From contig NZ_SNYQ01000001.1 of NCBI RefSeq assembly GCF_004363295.1, positions 372,001 to 436,000 of the forward strand: a stretch of 64,000 bases of DNA. The letters run 5' to 3'. Each line of letters starts with the position of its first letter. Position 1 is the stretch's first letter. The notes under the pieces were generated by a model, which saw only the letters and a program-made list of their open reading frames with translations, searched no databases and was not told the DNA's origin. Origin of the DNA: Mesocricetibacter intestinalis (GTDB lineage Bacteria > Pseudomonadota > Gammaproteobacteria > Enterobacterales > Pasteurellaceae). The translations under genes and the position numbers were made by a program. This document shows positions 18,318-26,850 of the stretch, piece by piece.

Positions 18318-18653
18318 AAAAACTTCGGCTGAAAATAACCGCACTTTTATTTTCAGCCTTAGCATTAAACAATATTAAGGAATTTATCTGTATTTTAGGG
18401 AAAAATTATGAAAGATTATAAAAAACTATTCTCCGCACTTTGTTTATCCGCCTGCTTAGCCGCCTGTTCCGGTGGCGGCGGTGGCAATAATACCCCGCAA
18501 AATCCGCCGCGCGGCAATCAGCCGCCGCAACAAACACCGCCTCAGGGGCAGCAACCGCAACAGCCTCAGCAGCCGGATAAGGGGAAAAATCCGCAACCTC
18601 AGTCGCCGGAAAGTGGTAAAAAGCCAGAGCAACCTAAATTGCCGGATAGCGGA
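18215..18653 (+). repeat. Long direct repeat, copy A (3' end of gene 4, gap, 5' end of gene 5)
   Basis: By eye this 439-bp block matches 19313-19750 except for one A-run length difference and about three substitutions. It covers the last 30 or so codons of one lipoprotein gene, the intergenic hairpin and the signal and stalk of the next. Recombination between the copies would delete or duplicate exactly one gene unit of about 1.1 kb. Confidence 0.9.
18327..18358 (+). terminator. Hairpin after lipoprotein 4 with an uptake sequence in the loop
   Basis: The 12-bp stem GGCTGAAAATAA / TTATTTTCAGCC has CCGCACTT as its loop, so the loop plus one stem base is an inverted AAGTGCGGT. The T run after it is weak. 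Confidence 0.7.
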
Positions 18654-19415
18654 GTCAATCCGCAGCAACCACCAAAGGTAGAAGCACCTCAACCGGAGGC
18701 TAAAGCTTATTTTACCGAAACGGTAAATAAAGATGGTAAAAATAAGGATATGCGTTGGAATTCCGCAAAAATAAATAAAAATACTTTACCTGTTTATAAT
18801 ATAGATTTTCCTGATGCAGCTAATAGAAAGTTATTTAAGGAAGCTGTTATTGTTGGTGTACCTTCGTATGGCATTATTACCGGTAAGGGTATTCATGGTG
18901 AAATAGGTGTTTATAAATTCGATTTATTGGCAAGCGAAGGCTTCTATGGTTATTATTCTGATTTAGATAAGAATAATAATGAAATTATTAATTTTGCTTA
19001 TGGATTTAATCCGGAGCTTGAAAATAAAAATATAGCGGAGAATATTTCTTCTATATATAGCAAGAAAGATGGTTTTTTATATAAGGCAAAGAAGAAAAAA
19101 TCGCCTTCTGATACTAGTAGAGATTTTGGTTATAGTCGTGGTGATGTAAATATAGAATTTAAAAATGGTAAAATTACTAAGGGTGAAATAACTTCTACTG
19201 ACGGTTTACTGAATTTATTTAAAATAGAAAATGGAGAATCAATAAATCACCTGGTTATTACTCCTGAAAAAGATTCTTTTATAACTAATACTGATAAAGG
19301 AATTGCTAACGTACATTATCTAAATTCAACTAAAGATGCTAACGATAATAAATATCTGGTAGGAACGGTAGATGCAAAAGGTTGGTATGGCCTATTGACA
19401 GCAGAGAAACAATAA
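18408..19415 (+). CDS. Slam-array surface lipoprotein 5
   Basis: This 335-residue lipoprotein has Cys20 followed by SGGGGGNN and a stalk (about 28-95) with QGQQPQQPQQPDKGKNPQPQ. The first 80 residues are almost identical to those of protein 6, and the last 30 are identical to those of protein 4, while the middle is its own. Visible domain motifs are EGFYGYYSDLDKNNN, RGDVNIEFKNGKITKGEI and WYGLLTAEKQ. The central domain DNA is AT-rich. It looks like a mosaic made by recombination between neighbours. Confidence 0.82.
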   Translation: MKDYKKLFSALCLSACLAACSGGGGGNNTPQNPPRGNQPPQQTPPQGQQPQQPQQPDKGKNPQPQSPESGKKPEQPKLPDSGVNPQQPPKVEAPQPEAKAYFTETVNKDGKNKDMRWNSAKINKNTLPVYNIDFPDAANRKLFKEAVIVGVPSYGIITGKGIHGEIGVYKFDLLASEGFYGYYSDLDKNNNEIINFAYGFNPELENKNIAENISSIYSKKDGFLYKAKKKKSPSDTSRDFGYSRGDVNIEFKNGKITKGEITSTDGLLNLFKIENGESINHLVITPEKDSFITNTDKGIANVHYLNSTKDANDNKYLVGTVDAKGWYGLLTAEKQ

Positions 19416-19750
19416 AAAACTTCGGCTGAAAATAACCGCACTTTTATTTTCAGCCTTAGCATTAAACAATATTAAGGAATTTATCTGTATTTTAGGGAAA
19501 AATTATGAAAGATTATAAAAAACTATTCTCCGCACTTTGTTTATCCGCCTGCTTAGCCGCCTGTTCTGGTGGCGGCGGTGGCAATAATACCCCGCAAAAT
19601 CCGCCGCGCGGCAATCAGCCGCCGCAACAAACACCGCCTCAGGGGCAGCAACCGCAACAGCCTCAGCAGCCGGATAAGGGGAAAAATCCGCAACCTCAGT
19701 TGCCGGAAAGTGGTAAAAAGCCAGAACAACCTAAATTGCCGGATAGCGGA
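19313..19750 (+). repeat. Long direct repeat, copy B (3' end of gene 5, gap, 5' end of gene 6)
   Basis: This is the partner of 18215-18653, in the same orientation and about 1.1 kb apart. The copies part just after GGATAGCGGA, where the two stalks begin to differ. Confidence 0.9.
19424..19455 (+). terminator. Hairpin after lipoprotein 5 with an uptake sequence in the loop
   Basis: This is the same 12-bp stem and CCGCACTT loop as the hairpin after gene 4. Confidence 0.7.
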
Positions 19751-20509
19751 CGCGATCCGCAACAACCGCCGCAAACCAATCCTATACTACCGCAACCGCC
19801 AAAGGTTGAAGCACCTCAACCGGAAGCTAAAGGCTATTTTACCGAAACAATTAATAAAGATGGTAAAAATGCGGATTCAGTTTGGAAATCAGCTACCAAT
19901 ATAACTAAGGATTCTATACCTGTATATAAAATACAGCGCATAAATACAGAGGAGGTTTTAACTAAAGAACTACAAAGAATCAAAGCTCCTGCAGTAGAAG
20001 CATATTATGACATGAGTCTATTAGGCAATAATGCTTTTTATGGTCATTATACTAGTATTGGTAATAATGGAGAATATGCTATTAATTATGCTTATGGCTT
20101 TGATAAAAATTTAGAAAATAAAAATGTTCCAAGCAATATTACGGCTAATTATACTAAAGAAAATGGTTTTTTATTTTTCACAAAAATACCTAATCAGTAT
20201 GGTGGAGGTGTCCATTCTGGAGGAAATGTAAATATTGTTTTTAGAAATGGAAATATTGAAAAGGGTGAAATAACTTCTGGAAATGGTAGTGTTAAATTAT
20301 TTGATATAGAAAAGGGAAAATCTGTAAATCAATTAATTATAAAACCTACCGCTAATGCTAATATAGATAAAAATATTTTACAAGGGGATAATAGTACTGC
20401 CGATATACATTATCTAAATTCAAGTAAAGATACTAATGATTATAAATATCTAGTGGGAACGGTGGAGGCAAAAAACTGGTACGGTGTGCTAGCAGCTGAG
20501 AAACAATAA
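19505..20509 (+). CDS. Slam-array surface lipoprotein 6
   Basis: This 334-residue lipoprotein has Cys20, SGGGGGNN and a stalk running to about 112 that combines the gene 5 start with the gene 4-type QTNPILPQPPKVEAPQPEAK end. The domain has YFTETINKDGKNADSVWK, NAFYGHYTSIGNNG, GNVNIVFRNGNIEKGEI and NWYGVLAAEKQ. The middle is AT-rich and unlike that of its neighbours. Lipidation and surface export are inferred from the lipobox and the Slam context. Confidence 0.82.
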   Translation: MKDYKKLFSALCLSACLAACSGGGGGNNTPQNPPRGNQPPQQTPPQGQQPQQPQQPDKGKNPQPQLPESGKKPEQPKLPDSGRDPQQPPQTNPILPQPPKVEAPQPEAKGYFTETINKDGKNADSVWKSATNITKDSIPVYKIQRINTEEVLTKELQRIKAPAVEAYYDMSLLGNNAFYGHYTSIGNNGEYAINYAYGFDKNLENKNVPSNITANYTKENGFLFFTKIPNQYGGGVHSGGNVNIVFRNGNIEKGEITSGNGSVKLFDIEKGKSVNQLIIKPTANANIDKNILQGDNSTADIHYLNSSKDTNDYKYLVGTVEAKNWYGVLAAEKQ

Positions 20510-20517
20510 AAAACTTC

Positions 20518-20549
20518 GGCTGAAAATAACCGCACTTTTATTTTCAGCC
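20518..20549 (+). terminator. Hairpin after lipoprotein 6 with an uptake sequence in the loop
   Basis: This repeats the stem and loop found after genes 4 and 5, here followed by TCTTTCT. Confidence 0.7.
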
Positions 20550-20598
20550 TCTTTCTATCTAATAATAAGGAATTTATTTATATTTTAGGGAAAAAATT

Positions 20599-21567
20599 AT
20601 GAAAGATTATAAAAAATGCTTATCCGCTCTTTTTTTATCTGCTTGCTTAGCCGCTTGTTCCGGTGGCGGCGGCAATAACGCCCCGCAAAATCCGCCACGC
20701 AGCAACCAGCCACCGCAACAAATACCGCCATCTCAATCGCCGGATAAAAAACCTGAGCAGCCTCAGTCGCCGGAAAGTGGTAAAAAGCCAGAGCAACCTA
20801 AATTGCCGGATAGCGAACGTAATCCGCAACAACCGCCAAAGGTAGAAGCTCCTCAAGTGGAAGCTCAAGGTTATTTTACCGAAACGGTAAATAGCAAGGG
20901 GATAAATAAAGATATGTACTGGAATAATGCGAGTGATATCAGTAAAGATTCTATTCCTGTTTATAATATTAGTTTTACACGTAATGGCGAGAAAGTTATT
21001 AATAAAAAGGAAAGTGTTAGAGTTAAAGCGCCGGTAGTTAATAATGAATTTAGCTATGAGTTAAGTTTATTAGGGGAGCGAGGTTTCTTTGGTTACTACA
21101 CGGATCTTAATGAAAATAATAATATATTTTTAAATTTTGCTTATGGATTTGATCGCACACTTGAGAATAGTGTTTTACCATCAGATATTACTGCCACTTA
21201 TAAGAAAAAAGGAGGTTTTTTATATACTGTGGCTCAAATGATAGGAAATGGAAATTTAGGATATGATGGTGTATTTAAAAGTGATGTGAGTATTAAATTT
21301 CATAATGGTAAGATTTCTCAAGGCGAAATAACCTATCCTAACTTAGGAGTGAAACAGTTTGATATTAAACAGGGTAGCTCAGTAAAACAGTTTATTATTA
21401 CCCCCACTGATTCTTTTTTAAATGAGAATAGAGGAATTAAACTAGATAAAGGTGTTGCTGATATACATTATCTAAATTCAAGTAAAGGTACTAATGATTA
21501 TAAGTATCTGGTCGGCTCGGTTAAGGCTGAAAACTGGTACGGTGTGCTAGCTGCCGAGAAGCAATAA
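20599..21567 (+). CDS. Slam-array surface lipoprotein 7
   Basis: This 322-residue lipoprotein has Cys20 followed by SGGGG (one glycine fewer than its neighbours) and a stalk at about 27-88 with PDKKPEQPQSPESGKKPEQP. The domain contains YFTETVNSKGINKDMYWNN, ERGFFGYYTDLNENNN, KSDVSIKFHNGKISQGEI and ENWYGVLAAEKQ. Its central DNA is AT-rich, while the last 20 codons match genes 8 and 9. It is the last member with the YFTETVN motif. Confidence 0.82.
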   Translation: MKDYKKCLSALFLSACLAACSGGGGNNAPQNPPRSNQPPQQIPPSQSPDKKPEQPQSPESGKKPEQPKLPDSERNPQQPPKVEAPQVEAQGYFTETVNSKGINKDMYWNNASDISKDSIPVYNISFTRNGEKVINKKESVRVKAPVVNNEFSYELSLLGERGFFGYYTDLNENNNIFLNFAYGFDRTLENSVLPSDITATYKKKGGFLYTVAQMIGNGNLGYDGVFKSDVSIKFHNGKISQGEITYPNLGVKQFDIKQGSSVKQFIITPTDSFLNENRGIKLDKGVADIHYLNSSKGTNDYKYLVGSVKAENWYGVLAAEKQ

Positions 21568-22008
21568 AAAACTTCGGTTAAAAATCACCGCACTTTTTTA
21601 ACCCTTTTTATCACAAAGCAATAGGAAATTTATTTATATTTTAGGGAAAAAATAATGAAAGATTATAAAAAACTATTTTCCGCACTTTGTTTATCCGCCT
21701 GCTTAGCCGCCTGTTCCGGTGGCGGCGGTGGCAATAATACCCCGCAAAATCCGCCGCGCGGCAACCAGCCACCGCAACAAACACCGCCTCAGGGGCAGCA
21801 ACCGCAACAGCCTCAGCAGCCGGATAAGGGTCAGCAACCGCCGCAGCCTCAGCGACCGGATAGCGGACCGCAATTGCCGCAACCTCCGCAACAGAATCCT
21901 GAAGCACCACCGCCGGCGAAACCGGAAATACCGCCACAGAATCAACCTGAGCCGGCGCCTAAGCAACCGGATACGCCGCGGGAAACAGGATATTCGGTAT
22001 TAAAAGTA
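21509..22008 (+). repeat. Direct repeat, copy C (3' end of gene 7, gap, 5' part of gene 8)
   Basis: This block closely matches about 22628-23127 (3' end of gene 8, gap, 5' part of gene 9) at an offset of about 1.12 kb, with a scatter of substitutions in the stalk. It is a second recombination-prone junction. Confidence 0.8.
21576..21611 (+). terminator. Hairpin after lipoprotein 7
   Basis: GGTTAAAAA (21576-21584) pairs with TTTTTAACC (21595-21603), followed by CTTTTTATC. The loop again contains an inverted uptake sequence (21587-21595). Confidence 0.75.
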
Positions 22009-22686
22009 AATCATACCGGTTCATATACAGCTAAACTTCCGGTAACTAAAAATAAGGTACCTGTGTATGATATTGTAAAGGGAAGTAAAAATAGCCTAGG
22101 TGAAGATATTTTAGAACAAGAGGAAATTACGGTTGCTGTACCCGCCAAAGCGGAGAACGGTAACTATGAGCTTAAATCCATAGATAAAAATAATGAGAGC
22201 GAGGCTTTCTTCGGTTATTTCCGAGAAATTACTCCGGATAGTAAGAATTTATTTGTAAATTATATTTATGGGTTTGAGCGTTCTTTGGAAAATAAAAATG
22301 TGCCTGAGAATCTTACGGCCAAATATTATAAAGAAAACGGTTTTATGTATAGCTTGCGCCGTTTGAATCAGCAAGGCGGCAGCCTGGATAATGTGGTAAA
22401 TACTGCCACGGTAAATATTGAATTTCAGAACGGTAAAATCAGTAAAGGACATATTTATCAATCGGGCGGTGCCAGCGATTTGTTTACAATTGAAAAAGGC
22501 GCAACGGTTAATCAACTGGTTTTAACTCCGACGGAACATCTAGGCAGTGGTAACTTACAAGGCGATAAGGCCGTATTGGAGGGACATTTTGTTGATTCCG
22601 CTAAGGATAAAAAGGATTATCGCTATTTGGTCGGCTCGGTTAAGGCTGAAAACTGGTACGGTGTGCTAGCTGCCGAGAAGCAATAA
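21655..22686 (+). CDS. Slam-array surface lipoprotein 8
   Basis: This 343-residue lipoprotein has Cys20, SGGGGGNN and the longest type of stalk (about 28-115), ending AKPEIPPQNQPEPAPKQPDTP. Together with protein 9 it forms a separate subfamily: the YFTETVN block is replaced by GYSVLKVNHTGSY, and the core reads SEAFFGYFREITPDSKNLFVNYIYGFERSLE. The shared features return with TATVNIEFQNGKISKGHI and NWYGVLAAEKQ. Genes 8 and 9 share most of their length and look like a recent duplication. Confidence 0.82.
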   Translation: MKDYKKLFSALCLSACLAACSGGGGGNNTPQNPPRGNQPPQQTPPQGQQPQQPQQPDKGQQPPQPQRPDSGPQLPQPPQQNPEAPPPAKPEIPPQNQPEPAPKQPDTPRETGYSVLKVNHTGSYTAKLPVTKNKVPVYDIVKGSKNSLGEDILEQEEITVAVPAKAENGNYELKSIDKNNESEAFFGYFREITPDSKNLFVNYIYGFERSLENKNVPENLTAKYYKENGFMYSLRRLNQQGGSLDNVVNTATVNIEFQNGKISKGHIYQSGGASDLFTIEKGATVNQLVLTPTEHLGSGNLQGDKAVLEGHFVDSAKDKKDYRYLVGSVKAENWYGVLAAEKQ

Positions 22687-23127
22687 AAAACTTCGGTTAA
22701 AAATCACCGCACTTTTTTAACTCTTTTTATCACAAAGCAATAAGGAATTTATTTATATTTTAGGGAAAAAATTATGAAAGATTATAAAAAACTATTCTCC
22801 GCACTTTGTTTATCTGCCTGCTTAGCCGCCTGTTCCGGTGGTGGCGGTGGCAATAACGTCCCGCAAAATCCGCCGCGCAGCAATCGGCCGCCGCAACAAA
22901 CACCGCCTCAGGGGCAGCAACCGCAACAGCCTCAGCAGCCGGATAAGGGTCAGCAACCGCCGCAGCCTCAGCGACCGGATAGCGGCCCGAAACTGCCGCA
23001 ACCGCCGCAACAGAATCCTGAAGCGCCGCCGTCGGCGAAACCGGAAATACCGCCACAGAATCAACCTGAGCCGGCGCCTAAGCAACCGGATATGCCGCAG
23101 GAAACAGGATATTCGGTATTGTCAGTA
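22628..23127 (+). repeat. Direct repeat, copy D (3' end of gene 8, gap, 5' part of gene 9)
   Basis: This is the partner of 21509-22008, in the same orientation. Confidence 0.8.
22695..22731 (+). terminator. Hairpin after lipoprotein 8
   Basis: It has the same layout as the hairpin after gene 7, with one G-T pair at the stem base, an inverted uptake sequence in the loop (22706-22714) and CTTTTTATC after it. Confidence 0.7.
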
Positions 23128-23814
23128 AATCATACCGGGTCATATCGGGTTAATTCTTCACATCTGATTACTAAAGACAGAGTACTTATATATAAGGTTG
23201 AACAGGGGGGAAAAAATAATCTGGGTGAAGAAATTCTGAAACAAACACTTATTGAGGTTGCTGTACCCGCCAAAGCGGAGAACGGTAGCTATGAGCTTAA
23301 ATCCATCGATAAAAATAATAAGAGCGAGGCTTTCTTCGGTTATTTCCGTGAAATTACCCCGGATAGTAAAGATTTATTTGTAAATTATATTTATGGGTTT
23401 GAGCGTTCTTTGGAAAATCAAGATGTGCCTGAGAATCTTACGGCGAAATATTATAAAGAAGATGGCTTTATGTATAGCATCAGCCGCTTGGATCAGAAAG
23501 GCGGCAGTTTGGATAATGTGATTAATACCGCAACGGTTAATATTGAATTTCAAGGTGGTAAAATCAGTCGCGGCCAGATTTATCAATCCGGAGGAGAAGG
23601 GGATTTATTTAAAATTGAAAAAGGCCCTATTGACGGCACCTTGACATTAACTCCAACACAATATCTTGAAGGCGGTGCATTGGTGCGGGATAAAGCCTCT
23701 ATGGATGTACATTTTGTTGATTCCGCTAAGGATAAAAAGGATTATCGCTATTTGGTCGGCTCGGTTAAGGCTGAAAACTGGTACGGTGTATTGGCTGCGG
23801 AAAAAAGCAATTAG
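22774..23814 (+). CDS. Slam-array surface lipoprotein 9
   Basis: This 346-residue lipoprotein is the last of the array and the sister of protein 8. It has Cys20, SGGGGGNN, a stalk to about 115, then GYSVLSVNHTGSYRVN, EAFFGYFREITPDSKDLFVNYIYGFERSLE, TATVNIEFQGGKISRGQI and WYGVLAAEKSN. The last residues (KSN instead of KQ) differ from the other members. The segment around residues 123-165 and the GPIDGTLTLTPTQYL part differ most from protein 8, so the pair has begun to diverge in likely exposed regions. A strong terminator follows. Confidence 0.82.
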   Translation: MKDYKKLFSALCLSACLAACSGGGGGNNVPQNPPRSNRPPQQTPPQGQQPQQPQQPDKGQQPPQPQRPDSGPKLPQPPQQNPEAPPSAKPEIPPQNQPEPAPKQPDMPQETGYSVLSVNHTGSYRVNSSHLITKDRVLIYKVEQGGKNNLGEEILKQTLIEVAVPAKAENGSYELKSIDKNNKSEAFFGYFREITPDSKDLFVNYIYGFERSLENQDVPENLTAKYYKEDGFMYSISRLDQKGGSLDNVINTATVNIEFQGGKISRGQIYQSGGEGDLFKIEKGPIDGTLTLTPTQYLEGGALVRDKASMDVHFVDSAKDKKDYRYLVGSVKAENWYGVLAAEKSN

Positions 23815-23834
23815 GCTGGATTTTTCTTAATATA

Positions 23835-23869
23835 AATAACCGCACTATAAAAGTGCGGTTATTTTTTGC
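23835..23869 (+). terminator. Array terminator built from an inverted pair of uptake sequences
   Basis: The 12-bp stem AATAACCGCACT / AGTGCGGTTATT (23835-23846 with 23852-23863) is followed by a T run. Its right arm is a perfect uptake sequence; the left arm matches at 8 of 9 positions. Confidence 0.88.
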
Positions 23870-23879
23870 CTGATTTTTA

Positions 23880-24347
23880 TCAGAGTGAGTTTTTATTAAC
23901 CACAATGGTGGACATAATCATATCCGTGAGCGAGCGTTTTTCCTTACTGACAAAGGCAATAACGGCGCTAATCAGAATCGGCAGGCTTAATAGCGAGAAG
24001 ATAACGTCAAGAAGCTCGCGGAAAAGGTAGCGTGGGAAGGCTATGGGCCGGCGGGTGGCATAGTCCAGTACCTGAAGATTTAATTTATTTTTGGCAAAGG
24101 TTTGATTGTAATTGCGCATGTAATAAATCTGCAGAATAAAAAAGGCGATAACGGCAAGCCATGCGCCGAGTTTGCCCAAAAGCGCCCCTAAAAATAACAT
24201 AATATAAAATACCAAGGCATTGAGTAGCGAAGCCCCCCAGCGCTTAAAAGGGTTGGCGAAATTATCGGGGACAGACGCATCAGCGTTTGGCGGGTTATAT
24301 TGAGGCGGCTTATGTTGCGGTTTTTCATTAGGATTTTCAACCAGCAT
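23880..24347 (-). CDS. RDD-family membrane protein
   Basis: This 155-residue inner-membrane protein has a hydrophilic, Pro/Asn-rich N-terminus (about 1-35), then an RDD domain with FKRWGASLLNALVFYIMLF, a second hydrophobic segment (GAWLAVIAFFILQIYYM) and a third near 120-135. The central block KLNLQVLDYATRRPIAFPRYLFREL is typical of the family. Some RDD proteins are linked to Na+/H+ exchange, but most have no known role, and I assign none here. It lies 69 bp downstream of purA on the same strand, with a hairpin between. Confidence 0.8.
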   Translation of the reverse strand: MLVENPNEKPQHKPPQYNPPNADASVPDNFANPFKRWGASLLNALVFYIMLFLGALLGKLGAWLAVIAFFILQIYYMRNYNQTFAKNKLNLQVLDYATRRPIAFPRYLFRELLDVIFSLLSLPILISAVIAFVSKEKRSLTDMIMSTIVVNKNSL

Positions 24348-24371
24348 ATAGTTTCCTTACTTGAGTATAAG

Positions 24372-24400
24372 AAATGACCGCATAAAAGAAGTGCGGTCAT
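24372..24400 (-). terminator. Hairpin between purA and the RDD gene
   Basis: AAATGACCGCA pairs with TGCGGTCATTT around an AT-rich loop; one side is a perfect uptake sequence (24389-24397). The T run on the minus strand is short, so it may only weaken read-through from purA. Confidence 0.55.
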
Positions 24401-24416
24401 TTGGTCTCGGGCTTGA

Positions 24417-25781
<1,365 letters not shown>

Positions 25782-25910
25782 TCAATGCAAATTGAAATGC
25801 GTTAGGTTATTCCCCCCTTTTGCTAAAAGGGAATTAAATATTCCGCTACTTTTTTGATTTTTATATAAAGGAAAAAGCGGCTGAAGTTTTATCCGGGGAA
25901 AATATGGGCT

Positions 25911-25940
25911 GATAAAAAAGCAAACCCGAAGGTTTGCTTT
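25911..25940 (-). terminator. hflKC terminator
   Basis: The 10-bp stem AAAGCAAACC / GGTTTGCTTT has a CGAA loop (TTCG on the transcribed strand) and a T run on the minus strand just after the hflC stop. Confidence 0.88.
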
Positions 25941-25962
25941 GTGATGATTATCTTGTATGAGC

Positions 25963-26850
25963 CTATTTGGCAGGTGTTTGCATAAAGCGGAAGAAATCGC
26001 TGTCCGGTTTCAGAATCATCATATTTTTTGAATCGGAGAAGCTGTTTTCATAGGCTTTCAGGCTACGCACGAAGGCATAAAACTCCGGCTCGGAAGCAAA
26101 GGCGTCGGTATAAACTTTTGCCGCCGTCGCATCGCCGGAACCGCGCAGTTCTTGTGCGGTTTTATTCGCATTAGCCAGAATCAGGGTAACCTTTCTGTCT
26201 ACATCGGCCTGAATAAAGGCGGCTTTTTCTTTACCTTGCGAACGGTGTTCGCGCGCCACCGCATCACGTTCCGCACGCATACGCTGGTAGATGGAAGAAG
26301 ACACTTCGTCCGGCAGGTTAATTTGTTTTACCCGCACGTCGATAACTTCAATACCCAGTTCGGACGTACTGTCCTGCCCGGTATTCAGCGCTTTTTTCGC
26401 TCCCGCCATTAATTCGCCGCGGGTACCGGAAACAATATCTTTAATTGTACGCGAGCCGATTTCAGAACGTAAACGGTCGTTTACTTTACGACGCAACAGG
26501 TTTGATGCCAGCGTATTGTCGCCGCCGCCGGTAGAGGTGTAGAAGCGACCGAAATCACTGATTCGCCATTTCACATAGGAATCTACCAACAGGTCTTTTT
26601 TCTCTACGGTAACGAAGCGATCCGCCTGGCCGTCCAAGGTTTTAATTCGAGCGTCCAAGACCTTGATACTGTCGATAAACGGGATTTTAAAATGCAGACC
26701 CGGGGTGTAGACCACCACTTTATTGTCCGCATCACGCTGAACTTTGCCGAAGCGCAGCATAATTCCGCGCGAACCTTCGTCGATAATGGCAACGGAAGAA
26801 TAGATTAATGCCAGTACGACAACAATAATCGGGGTTAAATAGTTACGCAT
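25963..26850 (-). CDS. hflC: HflC, regulator of FtsH protease
   Basis: This SPFH-domain (band 7) protein forms a large inner-membrane cage with HflK around the FtsH protease. The 295-residue protein has an N-terminal membrane anchor (about 4-22) and the band 7 domain from about 23 to 190 (EGSRGIMLRFGKVQRD, PGLHFKIPFIDSIK). A charged helical region follows (about 190-245, REHRSQGKEKAAFIQADVD). Its ATG overlaps the TGA of hflK by one base (TGATG), so the two are translationally coupled. Confidence 0.95.
   Translation of the reverse strand: MRNYLTPIIVVVLALIYSSVAIIDEGSRGIMLRFGKVQRDADNKVVVYTPGLHFKIPFIDSIKVLDARIKTLDGQADRFVTVEKKDLLVDSYVKWRISDFGRFYTSTGGGDNTLASNLLRRKVNDRLRSEIGSRTIKDIVSGTRGELMAGAKKALNTGQDSTSELGIEVIDVRVKQINLPDEVSSSIYQRMRAERDAVAREHRSQGKEKAAFIQADVDRKVTLILANANKTAQELRGSGDATAAKVYTDAFASEPEFYAFVRSLKAYENSFSDSKNMMILKPDSDFFRFMQTPAK

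Noticed and set aside
15192-23128. Arg- or Val/Ala-rich frames overlapping the lipoprotein stalks on both strands
   Set aside because: They are by-products of the Pro/Gln codon repeats and lack starts, ribosome sites and independent homology.
14235-23814. Calling the lipoproteins transferrin-binding protein B
   Set aside because: They are about 300 residues, half the size of TbpB or less, and no TbpA-like receptor gene is near.
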